A stretch of DNA of 64,000 bases from WSZJ01 sp964590435. Its GTDB lineage: Bacteria; Planctomycetota; MHYJ01; WSZJ01. The stretch covers positions 1 to 64,000 of the forward strand of contig CAZPWT010000008.1 of the NCBI GenBank assembly GCA_964590435.1, given 5' to 3'. Positions 16,528 through 24,819 of the stretch are shown here, in pieces. How positions within the stretch are numbered: position 1 is the first letter of the stretch; each line of letters begins with the position of its first letter. The translations under genes were made by a program, and so were the position numbers. The notes under the pieces are model-generated. The model ran no database searches. It had not been told where the DNA came from and worked only from the letters and a program-made list of their open reading frames with translations.

Positions 16528-18282
16528 CTAGTCCTTTGCGCTCTGCATGCGGAAGCCGTTGCCGTCGCTCCCGAGGCCGTACTGGTACGGATCGTTCGGC
16601 GCGGCGGGGATCGGGCCCTGCCAGTTGAGGTGGCCGGGGGGGGAAGCGGTGGTCCACTCGAGCCCGGTCGCTTCCCACGGGTTCTCGGACGCCTTGGGGC
16701 CGCGGAACGCGCTCCAGAAGAAGTTCACGAAGAACACGATCTGCCCGGCGCCTGCGAGGAACGCGAACATCGTGACCGTGTGGTTGAGGGCGACGACGGG
16801 CTCGAAGACGCGGTGGCCGTACTCGAAGTAACGGCGGGTCATGCCCCCGAGCCCCTGGAAGTGCTGCACGGTGAAGACGACGAACGTGCCGATCATCGTG
16901 GGCCAGAAATGGAGCTTGCCGAGGGTTTCGTTCATGGTGCGCCCGAACATCTTGGGGAACCAGTAGTAGATCCCGGCGAAGGTCCCGGTCAGCGTGACGA
17001 CGCCGATCATGAGGTGGAAGTGGCCCACGACGAAGTAGGTGTCATGGAAATGGAGGTCGGCGGCGGACGTCGCGAGGAACAGGCCGCCGATGCCGCCGGT
17101 GCCGACGGCGGAGACGAGGGCGAGGGCGAAGAGCATCGAGGTCGTGAACCGGATGCGCGCCTTCCAGAGCGACGCGACGAGGTTCACGCCGAGGATCGCA
17201 AACGGCGCGGTGATGAGAAGCGTCGAGATCGAGAAGTACTTCCCGAGGAACGGGTTCATGCCGGACACGAACATGTGGTGGCCCCACACGATCATGCCGA
17301 GGAAGGCGATGAGGATGAGCCCGTAGACGCTGTACTTGTAGCCGTGGACCGGGCGGCGGCCGAACGCGGGGATGACCTCGAAGGCGATGCCGATGGCCGG
17401 GAGCACGAGGACGTACACCTCGGGGTGCCCGAGGAACCAGAACAGGTGCTGGAACAGGAGCGGCGTGCCGCCGACGTTGGCCATCGGGGTGCCGGAGACG
17501 ATCAGGCCGCTCGGGAGAAAGAAGCTCGTGCCGCCATGGCGGTCGAGGAGGAGCATGATCGCGCCGGCCGTGAGGGCCGGGAAGCTGAGCAGCCCGAGCA
17601 GCGTCGCGATGAACCAGGTCCAGACCGACAGCGGCATCTTCATGAGGTTCATGCCACGGGCGCGCAGGTTGAGGATCGTCGCGGTGTAGTTCAGGCCTCC
17701 CAGCGTGAACGACACGATGAACATCGCGATGCCCAGCAGCCAGAGCGTCGTGCCGAGGTGCGTCCCGGCGCCGGCGTTGCGCAGCGCGCTCAGCGGCGGA
17801 TAGGCCGTCCAACCGCCGGCGGAAGCGCCGCCCTCGACGAAGAACGACGCGATCATCAGCAGCGCGCCGGGAACGTTCGTCCAGAAGGACAGCATGTTCA
17901 GCAGCGGAAACGCCATGTCGCGCGCGCCGATCTGAAGCGGGATCGCCAGGTTGCCGAGCCCGCTGGACAGCGCCGCCGACACCACGAAGAAGATCATGAT
18001 TGTCCCGTGCATCGTGACGGCCATCACGTACTGCTCCGGCGTCATGATCTCCTTGCCCGGCCACGCCAGCTGCGCGCGGAACCAGAACGACAGCCCCACG
18101 CCGATCAGGCTCATGAACATCGCCAGCAGCAGGTACTGGATGCCGATCGTCTTGTGGTCGAAGCTGAAGATGTACTTCCCGATAAACCCGGGGGCGTGGT
18201 GGTCGTGACCGTGCCCATCGCCGTGGCCGTGGCCATCGTGCGTGTGCGCCGCGTCAGATCCGTGCGTATGCGTAATCGCCAA
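16528..18282 (-). CDS. ctaD: Cytochrome c oxidase subunit I (A1-type)
   Basis: 584 residues, the catalytic subunit with low-spin haem, high-spin haem and CuB. Twelve-helix haem-copper core: GHPEVYVLVLPAIGIAFE carries the CuB histidine, the Glu of A1-type oxidases and the cross-linked Tyr; HHMFVSGM carries the two further CuB histidines; HDTYFVVGHFHLMIG carries the haem ligands. It reduces oxygen and pumps protons. The cytoplasmic N-terminus is unusually histidine-rich (about ten His within residues 4-30), a possible metal-storage or assembly feature. It lies downstream of ctaC, with an 87-bp repeat in the gap. Confidence 0.97.
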   Translation of the reverse strand: MAITHTHGSDAAHTHDGHGHGDGHGHDHHAPGFIGKYIFSFDHKTIGIQYLLLAMFMSLIGVGLSFWFRAQLAWPGKEIMTPEQYVMAVTMHGTIMIFFVVSAALSSGLGNLAIPLQIGARDMAFPLLNMLSFWTNVPGALLMIASFFVEGGASAGGWTAYPPLSALRNAGAGTHLGTTLWLLGIAMFIVSFTLGGLNYTATILNLRARGMNLMKMPLSVWTWFIATLLGLLSFPALTAGAIMLLLDRHGGTSFFLPSGLIVSGTPMANVGGTPLLFQHLFWFLGHPEVYVLVLPAIGIAFEVIPAFGRRPVHGYKYSVYGLILIAFLGMIVWGHHMFVSGMNPFLGKYFSISTLLITAPFAILGVNLVASLWKARIRFTTSMLFALALVSAVGTGGIGGLFLATSAADLHFHDTYFVVGHFHLMIGVVTLTGTFAGIYYWFPKMFGRTMNETLGKLHFWPTMIGTFVVFTVQHFQGLGGMTRRYFEYGHRVFEPVVALNHTVTMFAFLAGAGQIVFFVNFFWSAFRGPKASENPWEATGLEWTTASPPGHLNWQGPIPAAPNDPYQYGLGSDGNGFRMQSAKD

Positions 18283-18347
18283 GATGATCTCTCCCTAAGC
18301 GAACAAGGGTAAGTCTCTTACTTTGCCAACTGCTCACTTCAACGGCG

Positions 18348-18434
18348 TCCTTCGACTCGCCCTGCGGGCCCGCTCAGGATAAGCCGGGCCGAGACGGGCA
18401 TCGACACCAGAAGACTCTTCCGCGGCCCGGCTTA
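18348..18434. repeat. 85-bp dispersed element, copy 2 (inverted relative to copy 1)
   Basis: Read on the minus strand it begins TAAGCCGGGCC, has a 31-base unique spacer, then GGCCCGGCTTATCCTGAGC and ends GCGAGTCGAAGGA, the same plan as 15843-15927. Its first three bases on the minus strand are the TAA stop codon of ctaC, so the element abuts the gene exactly. The two copies bracket ctaD and the first subunit III gene. Confidence 0.85.
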
Positions 18435-19265
18435 GTCGCCGAACGTCGTTGCCGTTTCCAGCCACTTCGCGAAATCCTCGGGCGTCTTCACGATGACCTT
18501 CGCCTTCATCTTGTAGTGCCCGAAGTTGCAGATCTCCGCGCAGGCGATCTCGATCGGTTTCCCGTTCTCGGTCGGCAGAAGCGGCGTGACCCTGGTGTGC
18601 GTGTAGATCCCGGGGACGGCGTCCTGCTTCGTGCGGAACTCCGGAATGTTGAAGCTGTGCAGCACGTCCCAGGAGCGGATGTTGAACCACACCGGCTTCC
18701 CCGCGGGGAGGTACACGACCCCGCGGCTCACGATGTCGTCCTTCCCGTCCTTGTCCTTAGGGTCCAGCGCGAGAGGGTTGTCAGCGGAGTCGAACTTCTC
18801 CACCACGCGCTTCCCCCATTTCCCGTCCTTGCCGGGGTAGCGCGCCACCCACTCGTACTGCATCCCCGTGATCTCGACTTCCAGGTCGCCGGCCTCATGC
18901 GTGTACACCTGGTTCCACACCGGCGCGCCGATCACGATCGTCCCGATCTCGGACACCAGCACCATGAAGATCACGGGCGCGATCGTGAAGAAGGTCTCCG
19001 CACCGTGGCTCATGGGCTTGAACGCCTGTCCTTCCTTCGACCGGCTGACGATGAACTTGGACAGGATGAGGTGCCCCGCGACGAAGATGAACCCCGCGGC
19101 GCCCACGATATACGTGATCATCTTGTCCACGCCCTTGGAGTGGACGCTCATCTGGGCCGGCCGCCACTCCCGGTGGAACCACAGCCACACGGTGAAAACC
19201 GTGAAGACCAACAGGAACGACGCCAGCAGTACCGGTGTCGCCGCTCCCCTGTCGCGTCGGTGCAT
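18432..19265 (-). CDS. ctaC: Cytochrome c oxidase subunit II with CuA site
   Basis: 277 residues with two N-terminal membrane helices (about 10-30 and 50-70; a third hydrophobic stretch near 90-110) followed by the periplasmic cupredoxin domain. The CuA site is complete: His in WDVLHSFNIPEF and Cys-x3-Cys-x3-His-x2-Met in CAEICNFGHYKM. There is no C-terminal cytochrome c domain, so this is an aa3-type and not a caa3-type subunit. It accepts electrons from a periplasmic carrier, for which the cupredoxin lipoproteins just upstream are candidates. Its stop codon forms the first bases of an 87-bp repeat. Confidence 0.96.
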   Translation of the reverse strand: MHRRDRGAATPVLLASFLLVFTVFTVWLWFHREWRPAQMSVHSKGVDKMITYIVGAAGFIFVAGHLILSKFIVSRSKEGQAFKPMSHGAETFFTIAPVIFMVLVSEIGTIVIGAPVWNQVYTHEAGDLEVEITGMQYEWVARYPGKDGKWGKRVVEKFDSADNPLALDPKDKDGKDDIVSRGVVYLPAGKPVWFNIRSWDVLHSFNIPEFRTKQDAVPGIYTHTRVTPLLPTENGKPIEIACAEICNFGHYKMKAKVIVKTPEDFAKWLETATTFGD

Positions 19266-19280
19266 GGATTCTCTCGCTGC

Positions 19281-20090
19281 TTATTCGCTCTTCAGGGCCG
19301 GGAAATCGACGGACTTCGTCTCCTTCTCCTTCACCTCCACGTCCACCGTCTGCGTCCCGAACTTCTCGTGCCACACCTCCAGCTTGTACTTCCCGGCCGG
19401 AAGGCCCTTGATCTCGAACGAGCCGTCCTCGCCCGTCACCGCGAAGAACGGGTGGTTGAACACGCCGACCACGCAGCCCATCCAGCCGTGGATGTCGCAC
19501 TTGATCTTCACGATTTCCGCGGAAGAGAACGACTTCTTCGCCTCTTCGCCCGCCTTCGTCTGCGCGAAGTTGAACTCCTGGCTCTTCTTCGGCAGGGCAT
19601 GGATGTTGTGGGCGATCGAGTCGCTGTTCTTGATGATGATGTCCTGGCCGGCGACGACGCCGAGGACGTGCGGGAGGTACTGGCAGCCGTGCTGGTCGAT
19701 CGTCGGGCTCGGGTTGACCGGCGCGTACTTCCCGGAGAGACCTTCCTTCACGTAGACGAGGCAGTTGGCGACCTTGCCGTCCTTGACCCTGTAGTACTCG
19801 GACTTGAGGCCGTCCGGATGCTTGCCCTTGCAGAAGTCGTCGCCGTCGATGCCGAGGGCCTTGTCGTTCGGGGGCGTTCCGTCGAACTTGATGACGCCCT
19901 TCACCACCGCGCCATTCGCCACGTCGGCCGTCTTGGCCGCGCCGCCGCCGCCCGCATCGCCGCCGCCGGTGTTGCCGCCGCCGCCCGCCGCATTGTTGCC
20001 GCCGTCCGCCGGCTTCTTGCTGTCGCCGCAGCCCGCCACGAGCAGGGCGCTGAGGATGATCGAGGCCACGAGAAGGGGAGTCTTGAGCAT
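19281..20090 (-). CDS. Cupredoxin lipoprotein with C-terminal carboxypeptidase-regulatory-like domain
   Basis: 269 residues. Lipoprotein signal MLKTPLLVASIILSALLVAGC, then a Gly-rich linker. The central domain has a type I copper-like ligand set: His in AHNIHALPK and Cys-x2-His-x2-Met in KCDIHGWM. A short beta-sandwich follows (GEDGSFEIKGLPAGKYKLEVWHEKFGT), typical of carboxypeptidase-regulatory-like folds. The start is set by a strong ribosome binding site AAGGAGGA eight bases upstream. It is 15 bases upstream of ctaC, which suggests an electron donor to the CuA centre or a copper carrier. A paralogue lies at 20842-21609. Copper binding is inferred from the motif only. Confidence 0.82.
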   Translation of the reverse strand: MLKTPLLVASIILSALLVAGCGDSKKPADGGNNAAGGGGNTGGGDAGGGGAAKTADVANGAVVKGVIKFDGTPPNDKALGIDGDDFCKGKHPDGLKSEYYRVKDGKVANCLVYVKEGLSGKYAPVNPSPTIDQHGCQYLPHVLGVVAGQDIIIKNSDSIAHNIHALPKKSQEFNFAQTKAGEEAKKSFSSAEIVKIKCDIHGWMGCVVGVFNHPFFAVTGEDGSFEIKGLPAGKYKLEVWHEKFGTQTVDVEVKEKETKSVDFPALKSE

Positions 20091-20496
20091 GAAGTGCGTC
20101 CTCCTTGATGGGGAAAAGCCCGGTGCTTTCCGGCAAGCCGAGCCGCTGGTTTTCAGGATCTGCCGCGCGTTTGCGGGCGGGTCACGACACAACATCTGCC
20201 TCGGAACGGCAAGGAAAAATCGCAAACGTGGGACCGCCCGGGAAGTGCCGACTGCGAAGGATGCCGCAGTGCACGCTGAATCGTCGGTTCCCCTTGGCGG
20301 CAAAGGGACTTGTGGCGTCGCCGGGCACGGCGGCGCCACTCGTTTTGACGAGGTCCGCGGACTTCCACGCCAACCGAACCTGCGCCGGGGGCGGCCAGTT
20401 TGCCGCACCCCGGCGTGGGCGGACTGGCAGACGCGCCGAAACGCCTACTTCGCCTGACAGCCGGCGCCGACTACGCAGGAACTCCTGCTCACGGCC
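20091..20496. other. Long intergenic region within the oxidase gene cluster
   Basis: 406 bases between the first subunit IV gene and the cupredoxin lipoprotein gene, both on the minus strand. Apart from the strong ribosome binding site at about 20098-20106, I found no gene: the short minus-strand frames at 20153-20373 lack protein features and overlap one another. The length suggests a separate promoter or a structured leader for the ctaC-proximal half of the cluster. No hairpin with a T-run was found. Confidence 0.4.
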
Positions 20497-20784
20497 TCAG
20501 AATGTTCCCCCGGGGAGTTTGACGTCGAAGTGAATGAGGAAGAAGAGGAACAGGGCGAAACCGAAACCGATCGCAACGCTGTAACGAAGCGCCTTCGACT
20601 CATGCTTCAGGTGCATGAACCACAGGCAGATGACCGTCGACTTGATCCCGATCCCGCAAAGCAACAGGGCCTTGTTGTGAACCTGGACCATCAGGACTGT
20701 GAGGATCAGGAGCAGAAGCCAGGCGAACCAGTACGACCGGTAGCTGGATACGCCGTGCGTGGCGAGCTGCGCATGCCCTGACAT
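20497..20784 (-). CDS. Cytochrome c oxidase subunit IV-type protein, second copy
   Basis: 95 residues with three membrane helices: YWFAWLLLLILTVLMVQVH, STVICLWFMHLKHES, and the third ending FFLIHFDVKLPGG. It is a clear paralogue of the protein at 14922-15203 (shared SYWxAWLLLLILTVxM, VICxxFMHLKxE and IHFD). It lies between the two cupredoxin lipoprotein genes. It could belong to the same oxidase or to an alternative complex whose other subunits are elsewhere. Confidence 0.87.
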   Translation of the reverse strand: MSGHAQLATHGVSSYRSYWFAWLLLLILTVLMVQVHNKALLLCGIGIKSTVICLWFMHLKHESKALRYSVAIGFGFALFLFFLIHFDVKLPGGTF

Positions 20785-20841
20785 TTCGATCTCCTCGACG
20801 GAAGAGCCGGGTTCGCCCGGCTGGTTCCCCTTGATGAAGTC

Positions 20842-21609
20842 CTATTCGCCCTTGAACGTGAAATTCGCCGTCTGCGTGTCCTTGTCGCCAACCTTGATCG
20901 TCAGCTCCTGCGTCCCGTATTTCTCGTGCCAGGCACCCAGCACATACTCGCCCGCGGGCAAGCCCTTGATTTCAAAGGTCCCGTCTTCGCCGCTCACGGC
21001 GTAGAACGGATGCTTCACCACCCCGACCCACGCGCTCATCCACCCGTGCGCGTCGCACTTGAACTTCACCATCGTCTCTGCCGAGCTGAACTTCTTCGTC
21101 GTCTCGTCGCCCTTCTTGGTCTGCGCGAAATTGAATTCCTCGTTCAGCTTGGGAAGGGAGTGCACGTTGTGCATCGTTTCGTCGTCGTTGTGGACGGTCA
21201 GGGGCTGCCCGACCTGGATTCCCATGACGTGGGGCTCGTAACGGCAGCCGTGCTGGGTCAGGACCTTGGCTTCCTTGGGCGCAGGGTAGCTCCCCGTCAC
21301 GCCCTTCTTCACCCAGACGAACACGTTCGCCAGCGCGCCGTCCTTGACCTTCACGTCTTCCGTCATCAATCCGTCCTTGTGGAGCCCGGCGCAAACGGGG
21401 TCCGCATCGACGGCAACCTTCTTGGCTTCCGGCGCCGTGCCTTCGAACGAGATCTTCCCCTTGATGGCGCTTCCCTCCGGCGTCCCGTCGCAGCGGTAGT
21501 CGCCGCCGGTTGAGCCGTTGGGCGAAGCGGGACCGCCCTGCGAGGTCGGGGCGCCGCAGCCGGCGACGGCGAGGAGAGCAAAGGTCACGGCGAGGTTTCT
21601 GGGCAGCAT
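20842..21609 (-). CDS. Cupredoxin lipoprotein, paralogue of 19281-20090
   Basis: 255 residues. Lipoprotein signal MLPRNLAVTFALLAVAGC (lipid Cys18), Gly/Ser linker, then a domain parallel to the downstream paralogue: QHGCRYEPHVMGIQVGQ, His in MHNVHSLPK, Cys-x2-His-x2-Met in KCDAHGWM, and the C-terminal GEDGTFEIKGLPAGEYVLG module. The copper-type ligands are all conserved. It is the first gene of the minus-strand cluster and starts 560 bases from the divergent nitrite oxidoreductase-like operon, which makes it a candidate periplasmic electron carrier between the two systems. ATG at 21609 starts the signal peptide. Confidence 0.82.
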   Translation of the reverse strand: MLPRNLAVTFALLAVAGCGAPTSQGGPASPNGSTGGDYRCDGTPEGSAIKGKISFEGTAPEAKKVAVDADPVCAGLHKDGLMTEDVKVKDGALANVFVWVKKGVTGSYPAPKEAKVLTQHGCRYEPHVMGIQVGQPLTVHNDDETMHNVHSLPKLNEEFNFAQTKKGDETTKKFSSAETMVKFKCDAHGWMSAWVGVVKHPFYAVSGEDGTFEIKGLPAGEYVLGAWHEKYGTQELTIKVGDKDTQTANFTFKGE

Positions 21610-22169
21610 GCAGGTGACTCCGGATAAGTGGTGAGGTTCAGGGAGAAGCGATTCCGCACCCGCAAAAGGAGGACCACCAGCCGGAAAGCGGAATCGCGGG
21701 GAGAGTGGGCGGCGGGAAGGGATCTGTCCGCAGTTGAAGGGGGAAATGCCCCACTCGGTCTGGACGTGGCCGGCGACGCAGACGGACTTGGATTTGCACA
21801 CCTGTTGCGTTCGCCTCCGATTCCCCTCCCTGGCTTTCGGGTCAGGGAACGACGTCGGGCGGGTTCTCCCGCCCAGGTCCCGCGCTTCCGAACCCGCCGG
21901 TTGGAGCGCGGGGCCATTTTTTCGCTGGACCGTTTCGCCAACCCCTTCACGCGCCGCCAGGCGCGCGCGAAATCCCCATCGAGTCGGAGTTTCTTCGCTG
22001 GGACATAGTTAACGCGCTTCGGGTTTTTTTCCCATGCGAAGCGCAAATTGCCACGGACCCGCGGGTCGACTAATCGCTTTCGGCGTTTTCAAACGGGAGC
22101 GAGGTTTGCGGTAGGCGTGCCGGTCCCGTTCGCGCGCGAAGGCGCGGAAGACCCCCCGAGGAGGCCTGC
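21610..22169. other. Divergent control region between the oxidase and molybdoenzyme operons
   Basis: 560 bases between two divergent operons. Frames seen here (for example 21585-22046 minus, 21628-22008 plus) are basic, low-complexity and overlap each other, so I do not call genes. The region must hold promoters for both directions; the ribosome binding site of the plus-strand operon is clear (GAGGAGG, six bases before ATG 22170). I saw no good FNR-type or sigma-54 motif. A T-rich patch near 22020-22030 breaks the G+C-rich composition. Confidence 0.45.
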
Positions 22170-23819
22170 ATGCCCAGCCGAAAGAACCTGTGGAGTCCGG
22201 TGGCCATCGCCGCCGTCGCATCGATTATCGTCATTTTCGCCGGCTGTCAGCAGCGCGAATCGAATCGCCCCGCGGCCAGTGGCGGCGACGGCGCCGGCGG
22301 CGGAGCGGGCGGCAACGCCGGCGGCACGGGAAAGGTCCTGTTCGAGGCCAACTGCGCCGTCTGCCACGGTCTCCAGGGTAAGGGTGACGGCACTGCCGCC
22401 TACCTCCTCTGGCCCCGCCCGCGCGACTTCACCAAGGGCAAGTTCAAGATCCGGTCCACCGAAAGCGGCGCACTCCCGACGGATGAAGACCTGATGGCGG
22501 TCATCTCCAACGGCATGCCCGGCACCGCGATGCCCGCCTGGCGCCACTTCCCCGAAGCCGACCGCAAGGCGCTCATCGAATACGTCAAGGCTCTGAGCCA
22601 GTTCCAGGACCCCGACATGGACGCGCCCTATAACTTCTTCAAGGAGCGCGGCCAGGGCAAACCGGTCGCCGTGCCCGCCGAGCCCGCTGACGACGAGAAG
22701 TCACGCGCGCTCGGGAAGGAAATGTACGTCAAGATGAGCTGCGTCAAGTGTCACGGCGAAACGGGACGCGCGGACGGCCCCTCGGCCGCCGATCTCAAGG
22801 ACGACTGGGACCAGCCGATCCGCCCGAACGATTTCACCCAGGGCATTTTCCGCGGCGGCTCGACCTCGAAGGACGTCTACCTCCGGTTCGCCACGGGCCT
22901 CTCCGGCACGCCGATGCCCGCCTACGGCCCCGACCAGATGTCCGACGAACAGCGCTGGGCCCTCGTTCACTACGTGATGAGCCTGTCGGGCGAAGCGCCG
23001 AAGAACCTGGCCGCGGCGCTGCCGAGCGGAAGCCAGCTCCCCGCCACGAAGGTCGCGGCTCTTCCCAAGGACCCGACCGATCCGGCCTGGGACGCGGTTC
23101 CCGCCGTTGAAGTCCCCCTTCAGCTGCTGTTCAACCGCATCTCCGCTCCGCGGCTGCTGCGCGTCCGGGCGGCCCACGACGGGAACGCGGTGGCGTTCCA
23201 GCTCTCCTGGCTGGACGGGGCCGACAACCACGCGCCGCTCCGCGCCGAGGATTTCCGCGACGCGGTCGCCCTGATGTTCGCGCTCGAGGGGATCGACACC
23301 CCGGTCACGATGGGCTCCGCGAAGATGCCGGTGAACCTCTGGCAGTGGAAGGCGGACTGGCAGATCGACCTGGGGAAGTGGCAGGACGTCGAGGGGATCC
23401 ACCCCGGCATGGCGGTTGAGATGTACCCGTTCGAGAAGAACGACACGACCACGGTGAACAAGGGGAACCGCCCGTCGGCCATGCCCGACCACGACCCGGC
23501 CTACCAGTCCGGCCGCGCCGCGGGGAACCCCTTCTCCAATCCCGACCGCAAGTCGCCCGTCGAGGACGCCGTCGCCGCCGGCTTCGGGACACTCACCAGC
23601 CTTGCCGCGGACAAGCAGTCCGTGGCCGGGAACGGCGCCTGGAAGGACGGACGCTGGACGATCCAGATGAACCGCTCGTTCGCGCCTCCCGACCCCTGCT
23701 GCATCACGTTCAAGGCCGGAACCGAAATCCCGATGGCCTTCGCCGTGTGGGACGGCGCCGCGGGTGACCGGGCCGGACAGAAGTCCGTCACGACCTGGTA
23801 CCGCCTGATCCTGAAGTAA
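22170..23819 (+). CDS. Dihaem cytochrome c lipoprotein fused to an ethylbenzene-dehydrogenase-type haem b domain
   Basis: 549 residues. The signal peptide has a lipobox-like VIFAGC (Cys26), so the protein is probably lipid-anchored in the periplasm. Two cytochrome c modules carry CAVCH (62-66) and CVKCH (191-195). The C-terminal ~250 residues match the haem b domain of the gamma subunits of type II DMSO reductase family enzymes (ethylbenzene dehydrogenase, selenate and chlorate reductases). It should pass electrons between the Fe-S subunit encoded downstream and periplasmic carriers. Having both kinds of haem in one chain is notable, since they are usually separate subunits. It is the first gene of the operon, with a strong ribosome binding site GAGGAGG. 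Confidence 0.88.
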   Translation: MPSRKNLWSPVAIAAVASIIVIFAGCQQRESNRPAASGGDGAGGGAGGNAGGTGKVLFEANCAVCHGLQGKGDGTAAYLLWPRPRDFTKGKFKIRSTESGALPTDEDLMAVISNGMPGTAMPAWRHFPEADRKALIEYVKALSQFQDPDMDAPYNFFKERGQGKPVAVPAEPADDEKSRALGKEMYVKMSCVKCHGETGRADGPSAADLKDDWDQPIRPNDFTQGIFRGGSTSKDVYLRFATGLSGTPMPAYGPDQMSDEQRWALVHYVMSLSGEAPKNLAAALPSGSQLPATKVAALPKDPTDPAWDAVPAVEVPLQLLFNRISAPRLLRVRAAHDGNAVAFQLSWLDGADNHAPLRAEDFRDAVALMFALEGIDTPVTMGSAKMPVNLWQWKADWQIDLGKWQDVEGIHPGMAVEMYPFEKNDTTTVNKGNRPSAMPDHDPAYQSGRAAGNPFSNPDRKSPVEDAVAAGFGTLTSLAADKQSVAGNGAWKDGRWTIQMNRSFAPPDPCCITFKAGTEIPMAFAVWDGAAGDRAGQKSVTTWYRLILK

Positions 23820-23835
23820 CAGAGGGAATCCCAAC

Positions 23836-24819
23836 GTGGAACTCCGATACGCCCCTGAGTTGCTCGAAGAAGCGGTCGCGCGCGAGGTGCTTCGCCGTGA
23901 CGACGCCGGGGACGCTTCGTGGTCCCGCGACCTCCACGTTGTGACCGACCCCTACTACTCCATGCAGGGACCGGAGCGCGATGCACGCTTCCGCGATGCC
24001 CACGCCGTGTTCTTCCGGCATCTTGGCCTCGCAAAGCCGATCGAGATGGCAGTCGCGGACTACCCCTCGATCGCGCCCCAGGTCGACGAACTCATCCTCG
24101 ACCGGGGAGCGGCGGCCACGGACGAGGAGGCCGACCTGCTCGTGCGTGACGGCGGCAAGCCGCACGTCCGCATCCGGATCCGCGTCCAGAGGTTCGACCA
24201 GCCGGAAGGACTTGCCGGGTTCCTGCGGCACGAGTTGCGGCACGTCGAGGACATGCTCCGACCCGAGTTCGGATACCGTGCCCTCGGTCGAATCGCCACC
24301 CGCCCTGCCGAGGAAAACCTCGTCCGCGCCCGTCTCCGCCTCCTCTGGAACCTCGTCGCCGCCGGCGCCATCGCAAAGTCCGGAAAGGTCGGCGCTGCGA
24401 CGCGCGAAGAGTGGGGAACGATGGTGACGCGGAACTACCCGGGTTTTCCGGCCAGCACGCGCGAACGGATCCTGACGAAGTTGTGGGAGACGCCGCAGGC
24501 GACTTGGTCCCAGCTCATCGAGCTGGCCCTCGACCCCAAGAAACTCCTTCGCTTCTGCGGCATCCAGCAGGACGAAACGCCCCGCGGCCCCGGCTCGCTC
24601 TGCCCGCTGTGCAGCTTCCCAACCTTCGAGTGGCACGACGACCCCGCCACTCTTCCCGCCGGCGTTCTCGCCATGGTCCGCAGCGATTTCCCGCTCTGGA
24701 ACATGGCCGACGGCGCCTGCCGCCAGTGCCTCGATTCCTACGTCTTCCGCACGCGGTTCGCGCCCACCGTGGCGACCCGCTCATCCAACCTGGTTCAGGA
24801 GGGCATTCATGGCCATTAA
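23836..24819 (+). CDS. HExxH-motif protein with zinc ribbon in the molybdoenzyme operon, function unknown
   Basis: 327 residues, GTG start at 23836. There is no signal peptide or membrane helix, so it is probably cytoplasmic. Two metal-site candidates are visible: a zincin-type HExxH (FLRHELRHVED, His at about 136 and 140) and a C-terminal zinc ribbon (CPLC near 260 and CRQC near 299). The first half is alpha/beta. It overlaps the catalytic subunit start by 11 bases, so the two are translationally coupled. The cytoplasmic location, next to a Tat-exported enzyme, suggests a maturation or quality-control role, but this is inference. I recognise no family with confidence. Confidence 0.78.
   Translation: MELRYAPELLEEAVAREVLRRDDAGDASWSRDLHVVTDPYYSMQGPERDARFRDAHAVFFRHLGLAKPIEMAVADYPSIAPQVDELILDRGAAATDEEADLLVRDGGKPHVRIRIRVQRFDQPEGLAGFLRHELRHVEDMLRPEFGYRALGRIATRPAEENLVRARLRLLWNLVAAGAIAKSGKVGAATREEWGTMVTRNYPGFPASTRERILTKLWETPQATWSQLIELALDPKKLLRFCGIQQDETPRGPGSLCPLCSFPTFEWHDDPATLPAGVLAMVRSDFPLWNMADGACRQCLDSYVFRTRFAPTVATRSSNLVQEGIHGH

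Noticed and set aside
20153..20373. Short minus-strand genes in the 406-base gap
   Set aside because: They overlap each other in different frames, with no ribosome binding site or family features. I also looked for UGA readthrough here and found none.
21585..22046. Basic 153-residue frame in the divergent control region
   Set aside because: It overlaps the start of the cupredoxin lipoprotein gene and is Arg/Pro/Ser-rich low complexity.
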